A DNA stretch of 64,000 nucleotides. Origin: an uncultured Draconibacterium sp. (GTDB lineage Bacteria; Bacteroidota; Bacteroidia; Bacteroidales; Prolixibacteraceae). The position numbers and the translations under genes were made by a program. The stretch is from assembly GCF_963676735.1 (NCBI RefSeq), contig NZ_OY781464.1:4373001-4437000 (forward strand), written 5' to 3'. Below the pieces are notes generated by a model. It ran no database searches. It worked only from the letters and a program-made list of their open reading frames with translations, and had not been told where the DNA came from. Below are positions 54,294 to 61,079 of the stretch, piece after piece; the first letter of the stretch is position 1, and each line of letters begins with the position of its first letter.

Positions 54294-55178
54294 ATGATTT
54301 CAAAAGACGTAAAACTAAAGGTGATTGAAGCCTTGCGCAAGCAGGAAGAAATTCATGGAACACGAATAAAAGTATGTTCAAAGTTCGACATTTCACCCAG
54401 TGTACTTACCCGGCTTCTTAACGATGGAGAAACCGACAATATCCTTTCGGCAGGGAAATGGATTAACCTGGCCCGTAAGTTTGAAATACCACTCGGTAAC
54501 GGCATCGAATTTAAAACTGCACAAACAGCAACTTTTAAGCATATATGGCAGCAGCTCGATTTTGCACGCCAGTACAGCGTAAGCGGTATGTTATGCGACC
54601 GTGCCGATATTGGCAAAACCCACACGGCAAAAATTTACGCACGCGAAAATAAAAATGTGGTGTATATCGACTGTGGCCGTGTAAAAACTACCCAGCGTTT
54701 TATCCGCGCTATTGCTAAGGGTTTTGGCATCGACGATACCGGACGTTTTTACCAGGTTCGCGAAGACCTAATTTATTACATCAACTCCATTGAAAGTCCG
54801 CTTATTATACTCGATGAGTTTGGCGATTTGCCAACTTCGGTTTACCTCGAATTTAAAAGCCTTTGGAATGCCACCGACCATCATTGCGGGTGGTATGCAA
54901 TGGGTGCCGACGGCCTGCGTGCAAAAATCGACAAGCTTATAGCACGTAAAGTGGTTGGCTTTGCCGAAATCTTTTCGCGCATGGGCAATAAATACCAGCG
55001 CATTACACCTATCGACGACAGCGGCTTTAAAGCTTTTCAGAAAAAGCAAATTGCACAAATTGGTAAGGTTAACGGCGTGGCCGATATCCAGGCTCTTCAT
55101 GCAAAAACAGATATGAGCCTGCGCCGCATCCCTATTCAGATTGGTTTGGAACGTAAACAAGAGGAGGTGGAGCAATGA
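54294..55178 (+). CDS. MuB-like AAA ATPase with N-terminal HTH
   Basis: This 294-residue protein has an HTH-like N-terminus (TRIKVCSKFDISPSVLTRLL), a Walker A in the form DRADIGKTHTAK near residue 105 and Walker B PLIILDEFGDL near 165. A helical C-terminus resembles MuB. It activates the transposase and delivers target DNA. The stop TGA overlaps the next start (ATGA at 55175-55178). Confidence 0.85.
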   Translation: MISKDVKLKVIEALRKQEEIHGTRIKVCSKFDISPSVLTRLLNDGETDNILSAGKWINLARKFEIPLGNGIEFKTAQTATFKHIWQQLDFARQYSVSGMLCDRADIGKTHTAKIYARENKNVVYIDCGRVKTTQRFIRAIAKGFGIDDTGRFYQVREDLIYYINSIESPLIILDEFGDLPTSVYLEFKSLWNATDHHCGWYAMGADGLRAKIDKLIARKVVGFAEIFSRMGNKYQRITPIDDSGFKAFQKKQIAQIGKVNGVADIQALHAKTDMSLRRIPIQIGLERKQEEVEQ

Positions 55179-55345
55179 AGTACTCACAGGAAGATATAGA
55201 ACAGCTCGGATACAGGGTTGTCGATACTGCTAACGAACTGCTTGAAGACAATAATATAACATCTGCCATAGCACTTACCGACTGGACAGATGGTGATGGA
55301 AACACCTTTAAGATAAAAATTACAGCGAAACGCAAAAATGACTAA
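55175..55345 (+). CDS. Small phage protein between the two ATPases
   Basis: A 56-residue frame (MKYSQEDIEQLGYRVVDTAN, then an acidic middle and KIKITAKRKND). It overlaps the MuB-like stop by four bases and the next ATG at 55338 by eight. Tight overlaps on both sides support a real coupled gene. Function unknown. Confidence 0.6.
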   Translation: MKYSQEDIEQLGYRVVDTANELLEDNNITSAIALTDWTDGDGNTFKIKITAKRKND

Positions 55346-55985
55346 ACAAGCCCAAAATACAAAGCTGCGCCGCCCTATTACGGTAACCGACCTGTACCGC
55401 CGCAAATTTAACGTACTCGATTTTACAGGGCAATTCAAGGCCCTTGTAGGTTGTCCTGAAGTAAAGGGCTCGTGGATGATTTTTGGCGACAGCTCGCAGG
55501 GGAAAACCCGCTTTATGCTGCAAATGGCTAAATACTTAGGGAATTTTGGGAGAGTGTATATAAATAGTTTGGAAGAGGGGGAATCGGAGTCGATTAAACA
55601 AGGTTTCATGGCCGAGCGTATGGAAGAGAGAAAAGGTAGTGTTTATCTGCTCGACAATGAACCGCTGGACACGGTGAGGCAACATTTGATTAAACGCAAT
55701 GCGCCCGACTTTGTTTTTTTCGACTCCGTTCAGTTTATGAAAGGGTTTACCGAGGCCGATTATATCGACCTGCTGAACGATTTCCCCGATAAACTATTCA
55801 TTTTCACCTCTCACGTACAGGGAAAAGAACCCAAAGGATCGCTGGCTCAGGCAATCCGTTACCGCTCGTTTGTAAAGCTCTATGTACACCAGTACCGCGT
55901 ATTCCCGCAATCGCGTTACGGCGGTGGTTTACATTACGATATATGGCCCGAAAAGGCACAGGCTTTTTACCTAAAAACTGCATAA
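55338..55985 (+). CDS. Phage P-loop ATPase (RecA/DnaB-like fold)
   Basis: This 215-residue protein has Walker A FGDSSQGKTRFML near residue 50 and a Walker B-like strand FVFFDS near 130, followed by LFIFTSHVQGKEPKGS, resembling RecA-superfamily sensor regions. A second ATPase next to the MuB-like one is notable. It could act in phage replication or recombination. Confidence 0.75.
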   Translation: MTKQAQNTKLRRPITVTDLYRRKFNVLDFTGQFKALVGCPEVKGSWMIFGDSSQGKTRFMLQMAKYLGNFGRVYINSLEEGESESIKQGFMAERMEERKGSVYLLDNEPLDTVRQHLIKRNAPDFVFFDSVQFMKGFTEADYIDLLNDFPDKLFIFTSHVQGKEPKGSLAQAIRYRSFVKLYVHQYRVFPQSRYGGGLHYDIWPEKAQAFYLKTA

Positions 55986-55987
55986 AA

Positions 55988-56413
55988 ATGAATGAAGTTA
56001 AACTATCCGCAAGGAAAAAGAAGCTGATACAACGCTTCCACATCAACCTGAAGCAGGGTGGTATGATGAAGCAAAAACCGGCAATACTCGAAAGTTTTGG
56101 CGTGCAAAGCACAAAGGAGCTTACCGAAGAGGAACTGCAACTGGCTGTTGACGGACTTACCGGCGAAGCTGATAAATGGCGCAAACGCCTCATAGCGGCA
56201 ATATTTGGCTGGTGCCGTGCCATAAACTACCCTGCCGATATGAACAGGGTTAAGGCCATTGCCTGCCGCGCAAGTGGTTACGACAATTTTAATAAGATTC
56301 CGGTTTCGCGCATGCGCGACCTGTACTATGGCTGGATAAAGAAAAGCCGTACCCGCGTTGGAGTTGCCGAATTTAAAGAGCAGCTATTAAACCATTTAGA
56401 AGCTTGTAATTAA
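55988..56413 (+). CDS. GemA-like (DUF1018-related) phage protein
   Basis: ATG 55988 gives 141 residues. STKELTEEELQLAVDGLTGE and ARKKKLIQRFHINLKQGG resemble the Mu gp16/GemA regulatory family. The C-terminal helical part (RDLYYGWIKKSRTR) fits the same fold. Call based on layout and position, so moderate. Confidence 0.55.
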   Translation: MNEVKLSARKKKLIQRFHINLKQGGMMKQKPAILESFGVQSTKELTEEELQLAVDGLTGEADKWRKRLIAAIFGWCRAINYPADMNRVKAIACRASGYDNFNKIPVSRMRDLYYGWIKKSRTRVGVAEFKEQLLNHLEACN

Positions 56414-56429
56414 CCTTAATACAAACAGC

Positions 56430-56558
56430 ATGATCCGCATTATCATCGAAATATTATTACTGCTGGCAGCCACATCTTATGTCGGTTACAGCCTGTGGTG
56501 GATACTTTTCTCGAAAGAAGGAATAATAGAACTATGGAAAAACGACGAAAGCGAATGA
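56430..56558 (+). CDS. Single-span membrane peptide
   Basis: A 42-residue frame, MIRIIIEILLLLAATSYVGY, then WWILFSKEG and an acidic end. It has one hydrophobic helix. It could be a small phage membrane protein. The TGA overlaps a downstream ATG at 56555 (ATGA). Confidence 0.5.
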   Translation: MIRIIIEILLLLAATSYVGYSLWWILFSKEGIIELWKNDESE

Positions 56559-56812
56559 GCGCACGAAAGGCTTACCGAAAAGGCAGCATTACCCGACGCA
56601 TAAACTACCTGCGTACTGTGATTGCGGTACAGGATATCGTTAAAAAATTTGGCCGCGCTGGTATGGGCTACTCCCAGCGGTGGATTTACGACAATGTAAT
56701 TACCGGCGAAAAGTCAAATTTCAACATGAGCTATTCAACATTTTGCAAGTGTGTGCTGGTTCCGCGCCCACGTACCGAACTCGAAAAACTGCAAGCCAAT
56801 GAGAAAAATTGA
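56534..56812 (+). CDS. Basic phage hypothetical protein
   Basis: With ATG 56534 (MEKRRKRMSARKAYRKGSIT) this is 92 residues; ATG 56555, overlapping the previous stop, is an alternative. Strongly basic N-terminus and no known motif. Probably binds nucleic acid; this is a guess from charge. Confidence 0.5.
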   Translation: MEKRRKRMSARKAYRKGSITRRINYLRTVIAVQDIVKKFGRAGMGYSQRWIYDNVITGEKSNFNMSYSTFCKCVLVPRPRTELEKLQANEKN

Positions 56813-57023
56813 AACCAAAGCCGACCTGGAGCTGCGCAAGCAGGAACTGGAGGAACGCATCGAAGAGCTCGAAAACGAGTTATTGAAAGGCTGGAACGAG
56901 GAGCTGAGTCGGCAGATAAACATACTGAGCCATCACCTGCGGGTATGCGAGGAGCGACTTAACGATGAATGGTTCCGCGACGAGTATAGCGAGAATATTG
57001 AAGAAATTCCATTTAAAAAATAA
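56799..57023 (+). CDS. Coiled-coil phage protein
   Basis: ATG 56799 gives 74 residues with heptad-like ELRKQELEERIEELENELLK and more helices. The start overlaps the previous gene by 14 bases. Function unknown; coiled coil suggests oligomerisation. Confidence 0.55.
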   Translation: MRKIETKADLELRKQELEERIEELENELLKGWNEELSRQINILSHHLRVCEERLNDEWFRDEYSENIEEIPFKK

Positions 57024-57026
57024 AAT

Positions 57027-57317
57027 ATGAGCACATCGCAATTTAGAAGAATGAGAAGAAAATCTCACAGTAATCAACCAATGGGAGCTACCCTGGTAAA
57101 ACTTGGTAACGACAACAATGGCCGCACGGTATATCAGAATTTACTTACCGGCAGAAAACAACACCTCGACAGGCACCAGGGCAAACATCGCAGCCTTATA
57201 CCGGCCTATGCTTTCAATTCTTTTATCGTTCCACAGGAACGCGGCACACGAAAAGTAAAAGACGTTTTAAACGAAGCTGAAAAAGCACGCACCTTGCGGC
57301 TTATGGCTAAAAACTAA
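57027..57317 (+). CDS. Phage hypothetical protein, basic
   Basis: This 96-residue protein is basic (MSTSQFRRMRRKSHSNQPMG) and has no membrane span. It starts three bases after the previous stop, in the same operon. Not recognised. Confidence 0.5.
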   Translation: MSTSQFRRMRRKSHSNQPMGATLVKLGNDNNGRTVYQNLLTGRKQHLDRHQGKHRSLIPAYAFNSFIVPQERGTRKVKDVLNEAEKARTLRLMAKN

Positions 57318-57325
57318 TCTTTATT

Positions 57326-57916
57326 ATGAAAGATAAAACCTATGTGTTTTTCGACACAGAAACAACCGGATTACCAAACGATTTTAATGCTCCGTTTACT
57401 GATTCCGACAATTGGCCTCGTCTGGTTCAATTGGCATGGATTGTTACCGATGAAGCCGGAAAACACATCGATGAGCAAAATTTCATTATCAAACCCGATG
57501 GTTTTGAGATACCTGAAGATGTATTGGAAATTCATGGTATAACAACCGAAAAAGCAGAAGCCGAAGGCCATTATCTGGCAGGTGTACTTGCTGACTTTTG
57601 GAAGGTAGTAGCATTCTCCGATTTTATTGTTGCACACAATATATCATTCGATGTAAACATAGTAGCTGCCGAATTTCACCGAATTGGCATGTCTAATATT
57701 TTTCGGAATGAAAGATTACTCGATACAAAAAAAGCCGGAGCCGATATCTGTAAAATTCCAAATCCTCACGATTATGAAGGTTATAAATGGCCGCGCTTAA
57801 AAGAGCTGTACCGCCATTTGTTCGGTGAAGATTTTGAGAACGCGCACGATGCATTTGCCGACATTACTGCTACCGAACGCTGCTTCTGGAAAATGAGGGA
57901 AATAAACGCCATTTAA
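57326..57916 (+). CDS. DnaQ-like 3'-5' exonuclease
   Basis: This 196-residue protein has ExoI YVFFDTETTGLP, ExoII VAHNISFDVNI and ExoIII HDAFADITATE (HxAxxD), the DEDDh set. It resembles the epsilon proofreading family. In the phage it may help recombination or DNA degradation. It precedes the HD-like gene by 22 bp. Confidence 0.85.
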   Translation: MKDKTYVFFDTETTGLPNDFNAPFTDSDNWPRLVQLAWIVTDEAGKHIDEQNFIIKPDGFEIPEDVLEIHGITTEKAEAEGHYLAGVLADFWKVVAFSDFIVAHNISFDVNIVAAEFHRIGMSNIFRNERLLDTKKAGADICKIPNPHDYEGYKWPRLKELYRHLFGEDFENAHDAFADITATERCFWKMREINAI

Positions 57917-57938
57917 TTAACCTTTAAAAAGCATTTAA

Positions 57939-58481
57939 ATGAAGATAGGAACTAAATCGGTTTTATTTGGAGCTCATTGTTTTTTGTTGCACCCCTGGTT
58001 TGTTGCCTGGGCGTGGTGGAGATTATACGGGTTCCCATTTGATCCTCGCTTATGGATCGCATTTTTCGTTCACGACCTGGGCTATTGGGGAAAACCGAAT
58101 ATGGACGGCCCAGAGGGTGAAACGCACGTCGAATTTGGTGCAAAAATAATGGGAGTGTTCGGTGAAAAATGGGCTGATTTTTCGATGTATCATTCAAGAT
58201 ATTATGCAAAAACAAACAACGCAAATCCATCAAAATTGTGTTTTGCTGATAAACTTTCATTTGCATTAACGCCTGTCTGGTTGTATTTGCCACTTGTAAA
58301 TGCAACCGGAGAGATAAAAGAATATTTGAAAAATGCACAAAAAGCAGAAACCCCACACTGGAAGCCTGTAATCGGACAGAAAGAATGGCATAAACAGCTT
58401 TCAGAATACATGACTAAATGGGTTGATGAACACAAAGATGGTTCAGAAGATACCTGGACAAATCCTGATCGACACAATTAA
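57939..58481 (+). CDS. HD-like phosphohydrolase-fold phage protein
   Basis: This 180-residue protein has FFVHDLGYWG (HD pair) near residue 45, ETHVEFG, MYHSRYYAKTN and CFADKLSFAL, which together look like the metal-binding set of an HD-domain protein. The N-terminal half is Trp-rich and hydrophobic. Such enzymes can hydrolyse nucleotides; the role in the phage is not known. Confidence 0.6.
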   Translation: MKIGTKSVLFGAHCFLLHPWFVAWAWWRLYGFPFDPRLWIAFFVHDLGYWGKPNMDGPEGETHVEFGAKIMGVFGEKWADFSMYHSRYYAKTNNANPSKLCFADKLSFALTPVWLYLPLVNATGEIKEYLKNAQKAETPHWKPVIGQKEWHKQLSEYMTKWVDEHKDGSEDTWTNPDRHN

Positions 58482-58501
58482 CAATTACCAAAATAACAAT
58501 C

Positions 58502-58717
58502 ATGCAAATAACCATTTCAAAGCAAACAGCAAAAGACCTTGAACTGGCAGCCAGGTTCCTGTATGCGGCATGTACAAAAGCCACAGCCGACAATCCTGAA
58601 GGCGTTATGGAATTTAGCCCTGAAAATATGAAGGTGCTTGGCATGACGAAAAAACGAGCAATAAATATTGCCAAGACCGGCATTATGCTGAGAAAGAAAC
58701 TTAACAACAATAAATAA
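58502..58717 (+). CDS. Small phage hypothetical protein
   Basis: This 71-residue protein begins MQITISKQTAKDLELAARFL and is helical. It is followed 11 bp later by the DUF3164 gene. Not recognised. Confidence 0.5.
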   Translation: MQITISKQTAKDLELAARFLYAACTKATADNPEGVMEFSPENMKVLGMTKKRAINIAKTGIMLRKKLNNNK

Positions 58718-58727
58718 TAAAAGAGAG

Positions 58728-59417
58728 ATGGAGAATTTAGTGAATTTAACCGATGAGCAATTGCAGGCCGAGCTAAAACGCCGCCAGCAAGCTCAAAAGG
58801 AAGCCGAAAAAAAGGCAAAAGAGAGTTACGAAAAGGAAAGGGACAAACTGGTAACAGATTTGGTTTTAGATGCACACAACCTGTACCAGTTGATGGTGAA
58901 TTTTAAAACCCATGCCATTAACGAGCTTAATGCCTTCCATGAAAAGGCTAAAAAATACGGCGACGTAAGAAGTCACAGTAAAGGCGGTTTTGGTTTGCGT
59001 AGCGAAAACGGAGCAATGAAAGTGAAGCTGGTGCGTAATACCAAAGCCGAGTACGACGAACGGGCAGATATGGCAGAAGACCTTATCCGGGAATTTTTGG
59101 CCGATATGGTTAAGAAACGCGACCAGAAAGTATTCAACCTGATTACGGCACTTCTTGAACGTGGAAAACACAACGAGTTTAACCCGGCAAACATTACCAC
59201 TCTGCTTAAACACGAAAGCGACTTTACAGACGAACGCTGGCAAAAAGCAATGAAGCTGTTTAAAGAAGCTCACAATGTTGTGCTGATAAGTATGAACGTT
59301 GAGTTCTACCAAAAAAACAACATGGATAAAGATGAGCCGATAATCTTAACGCTGGCAAGCATCCCGGTTGTGGAAGAGGAAGAGGTAAAAGCAAACAACC
59401 CAGTTGAAAGCTTATAA
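58728..59417 (+). CDS. DUF3164 family phage protein
   Basis: This 229-residue protein begins with a Gln/Lys-rich coiled coil and has ARVFHEKAKKYG-like helices, VKLVRNTKAEYDERADMAED and AHNVVLISMNVEFYQKNN. DUF3164 proteins occur in Mu-like prophages near replication genes; function unknown. It is the last gene before the hairpin-rich RNA region. Confidence 0.78.
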   Translation: MENLVNLTDEQLQAELKRRQQAQKEAEKKAKESYEKERDKLVTDLVLDAHNLYQLMVNFKTHAINELNAFHEKAKKYGDVRSHSKGGFGLRSENGAMKVKLVRNTKAEYDERADMAEDLIREFLADMVKKRDQKVFNLITALLERGKHNEFNPANITTLLKHESDFTDERWQKAMKLFKEAHNVVLISMNVEFYQKNNMDKDEPIILTLASIPVVEEEEVKANNPVESL

Positions 59418-59421
59418 TACA

Positions 59422-59751
59422 CGGCAGGCATAATAACTACCCGGATGTCTTCGGGAGTGAAGGTACAAATGGTTTAGCGACTCAAAGCGGCCCTGCCGGC
59501 CCCGTCCATTCTACGGGGTGTTGGAAGCCGCCAATTCGTATCAAGACTGACAGCCCGGAAAGACGGAGCAAAGGCCGTTATCATTAAAGCCGGTTCGAAT
59601 CCGGCAACGGCCACAACCACTTAGAATGATCCCTTTAGAGGGGCGCGACCAGTATCGCGCTGAAATTTCGAAGCAACTGGCACTGCTGAGATTAATGAGA
59701 GACAATAACAGACCCGGTGCGGCTCTCAGGATGTGGATTTCCGGGTCACCC
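59422..59751 (+). ncRNA. Structured non-coding segment before the tRNA gene
   Basis: This 330-bp stretch without a gene is rich in perfect stems. CGGCAGG (59422-59428) pairs with CCTGCCG (59492-59498). CCCCGT/ACGGGG closes a 7-nt loop near 59501-59519. GCGCGA/TCGCGC closes ACCAGTA-like loop near 59644-59664. GACCCGG (59711-59717) pairs with CCGGGTC (59741-59747). A tRNA-like minihelix lies at 59573-59613. It is probably transcribed with the operon. Whether it is one RNA or several is not known. Confidence 0.5.
59573..59613 (+). ncRNA. tRNA-like minihelix lacking D and anticodon arms
   Basis: GGCCGTT pairs perfectly with AACGGCC (7-bp acceptor). Between them lies the linker ATCATTAAA and a perfect T-arm, GCCGG-TTCGAAT-CCGGC. 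The discriminator is A. D and anticodon arms are absent, so it cannot decode. It may be a decayed tRNA, or a functional tRNA mimic. Confidence 0.55.
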
Positions 59752-59825
59752 GCCGCGTTGGTGTAGTTGGTTAGCACACCTGCCTTTCACGCAGGAGATC
59801 ACCGGTTCGAATCCGGTACGCGGTA
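59752..59825 (+). tRNA. tRNA-Glu (anticodon UUC)
   Basis: The cloverleaf is complete. The acceptor is GCCGCGT/ACGCGGT (one G-T pair), the D-stem GTGT/GCAC, the anticodon arm CCTGC-CTTTCAC-GCAGG, and the T-arm ACCGG-TTCGAAT-CCGGT. The anticodon loop gives UUC (Glu). CCA is not encoded. A phage-borne tRNA beside the retroelement. Confidence 0.88.
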
Positions 59826-59836
59826 CAAATTAAACT

Positions 59837-59865
59837 CTCCGCAGTTCTGCAATACAAATGCGGAG
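59837..59865 (+). other. Hairpin between tRNA and first DGR target gene
   Basis: CTCCGCA and TGCGGAG pair across 15 nt. It may separate the tRNA from the downstream mRNA. No T-run follows, so it is not a typical terminator. Confidence 0.4.
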
Positions 59866-59878
59866 GGCATGTTAAACC

Positions 59879-59892
59879 GGGTGAATTCACCC
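59879..59892. promoter_or_regulatory. 14-bp perfect palindrome upstream of the first DGR target gene
   Basis: GGGTGAATTCACCC lies 19 bp before the ATG at 59912. Its symmetry and position suggest an operator or a leader hairpin. Confidence 0.4.
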
Positions 59893-59911
59893 ATAATTCA
59901 ATATCAAAAGT

Positions 59912-60442
59912 ATGGAAGATATTCCAAGACGAAACAGATTAGACTTATGCAAACCTTCAGAGCTGGCCATTGTAACAGCTGTTGAACAGGTTGAGAAGAT
60001 GGGAGCATCGGTTAAATTGACCGATGCCGTTACAAAACTGAATGAAGCCAGGGAACTGGTTGCCGACTTTATTGATCAGCAAATTGCTGAAGACTGGAGA
60101 GTAAAATCATTTAATGATGCTTGTGATCGTTTGGGCTTAGATCCGAACTCTATTTTAACAGCTGCCGACACTCCAGATGAAGCTGCTTATAAAAAGCTTA
60201 AGGTTATTGCCAAAGCTATTAACAATGGATGGGAACCAGACTGGGATGATACCGATGAGAAGAAATGGTGGCCCTGGTTCACTCTGTCTTCGGGTTTCGG
60301 TTTTTCGGGCTCGACTTACGGCTACGATTACTCGAATACGGGTGTCGGGTCTCGCCTTTGCTTTGAGAGCAAAGAGAAAAGCACCTATGCTGCTGAAACA
60401 TTCCTTAGCATTTACGAAGAGTTATTAACCATCAAAAAGTAA
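59912..60442 (+). CDS. DGR target protein 1 (carries VR1)
   Basis: This 176-residue protein has an N-terminal helical region of about 65 residues (RLDLCKPSELAIVTAVEQVE) that resembles small conserved phage proteins. A region follows that it shares with target 2: SFNDACDRLGLDP, AINNGWEPDW, PWF and then the variable segment at residues 125-150 (LSSGFGFSGSTYGYDYSNTG, then VGSRLC). It ends with a helix of 26 residues. There is no signal peptide or tail-fibre feature, so it likely acts inside the cell. The hypervariable positions align with AAC/AAT codons of the TR. Its role is unknown. Confidence 0.8.
   Translation: MEDIPRRNRLDLCKPSELAIVTAVEQVEKMGASVKLTDAVTKLNEARELVADFIDQQIAEDWRVKSFNDACDRLGLDPNSILTAADTPDEAAYKKLKVIAKAINNGWEPDWDDTDEKKWWPWFTLSSGFGFSGSTYGYDYSNTGVGSRLCFESKEKSTYAAETFLSIYEELLTIKK
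60283..60361 (+). repeat. DGR variable repeat VR1
   Basis: Aligned to the TR over 79 bp. It differs at 12 TR adenines and at one non-adenine position (T in TR, C here) in the last ten bases. That single change is shared with VR2, as expected for the IMH versus IMH* difference known in other DGRs. Confidence 0.93.
60356..60374 (+). other. Hairpin overlapping the 3' end of VR1
   Basis: CTTTGCT (60356-60362), loop TTGAG, AGCAAAG (60368-60374): a perfect 7-bp stem. The corresponding place after the TR has no hairpin. In known DGRs a hairpin at this site helps mark the VR as recipient. Confidence 0.6.
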
Positions 60443-60446
60443 CATC

Positions 60447-60866
60447 ATGACTGATAAAAAGAAAAACACCCAGGATAAAGCTGAATTCGATTTCAGGACA
60501 ATAAAAAGCTTTGAAGATGCCTGCAAACATTTAGGTATCGATCCAACCAAATTGCCTGAGTTTCCTGCAATGGAAAAAGAGTTTGTTAAACCACTAATTG
60601 CTGCCTATAAGCTGATGGTCATTTTTAAGGCTATCAACAATGGCTGGCGTCCCGATTGGAGCAATTGGAATCAATACAAATACTATCCTTGGTTTGGGGT
60701 TCTGTCTTCGGGTTTCGGTTTTTCGGGCTCGTCTTACGCCTACGATCTCTCGGGTACGTTTGTCGGGTCTCGCCTTTGCACTGATAGCAGTGAAAAGGCA
60801 CTGTACATTGCAGAGCAGTTCCAGGACGAATACAAGGACTTCTTTTTATACCCCGAAGGGGAATAA
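60447..60866 (+). CDS. DGR target protein 2 (carries VR2)
   Basis: This 139-residue protein is collinear with the last 120 residues of target 1: SFEDACKHLGIDPTKLPEF, VIFKAINNGWRPDW, YYPWF, the variable segment at residues 86-111 (LSSGFGFSGSSYAYDLSGTF, then VGSRLC), and a C-terminal helical tail of 28 residues. It starts four bases after target 1 ends, so the two are co-expressed. I recall similar small proteins with a GFGFS...VGSRLCF segment in Bacteroides prophages; function not assigned. No signal peptide. Confidence 0.8.
   Translation: MTDKKKNTQDKAEFDFRTIKSFEDACKHLGIDPTKLPEFPAMEKEFVKPLIAAYKLMVIFKAINNGWRPDWSNWNQYKYYPWFGVLSSGFGFSGSSYAYDLSGTFVGSRLCTDSSEKALYIAEQFQDEYKDFFLYPEGE
60701..60779 (+). 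repeat. DGR variable repeat VR2
   Basis: Aligned to the TR over 79 bp. It differs at 16 TR adenines and the same single non-adenine site as VR1. VR1 and VR2 differ from each other at eight bases, all at TR adenines. The match to the TR continues two bases further upstream (60699). Confidence 0.93.
60774..60797 (+). other. Hairpin at the 3' end of VR2
   Basis: CACTG-ATAG-CAGTG is a perfect 5-bp stem. Extending it, CTTTG and AAAAG continue the pairing after one mismatch, giving nine pairs out of ten. It occupies the same place as the VR1 hairpin although the sequences differ. Confidence 0.6.
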
Positions 60867-60899
60867 CTGAATAAACGGTTGTACGCTGCGTTACTGTCA

Positions 60900-60980
60900 G
60901 TTCTGTCTTCAGGTTTCGGTTTTTCGAACTCGAATTACAACTACGATAACTCGAATACGAATGTCAGGTCTCATCTATGC
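60900..60980 (+). repeat. DGR template repeat (TR)
   Basis: TR is non-coding and has 20 adenines in 79 bp. In the VR frame it contains six AAC/AAT codons at the positions that vary in the targets (residues 133, 135, 137, 140, 142 and 144 of target 1). It is 34 bp downstream of target 2 and 100 bp upstream of the RT gene. TACGCTGC (60882-60889) and GCAGCGTA (60991-60998) flank it as a perfect 8-bp inverted repeat, so the RNA may form a closed loop carrying the TR. Confidence 0.93.
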
Positions 60981-61079
60981 TAAAATACTTGCAGCGTAAA
61001 CCCTGCCACTTGGCAAAAAACAACTCATTTAAAAGGGCGTTAGTAGCCACACGAAAGCGACCTGTTAAAGCAAAGGCAA

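Noticed and set aside
59422..59498. The 77-nt CGGCAGG...CCTGCCG segment as a tRNA
   Set aside because: It has tRNA length and a 7-bp outer stem, but no T-loop consensus and no anticodon arm of normal shape.
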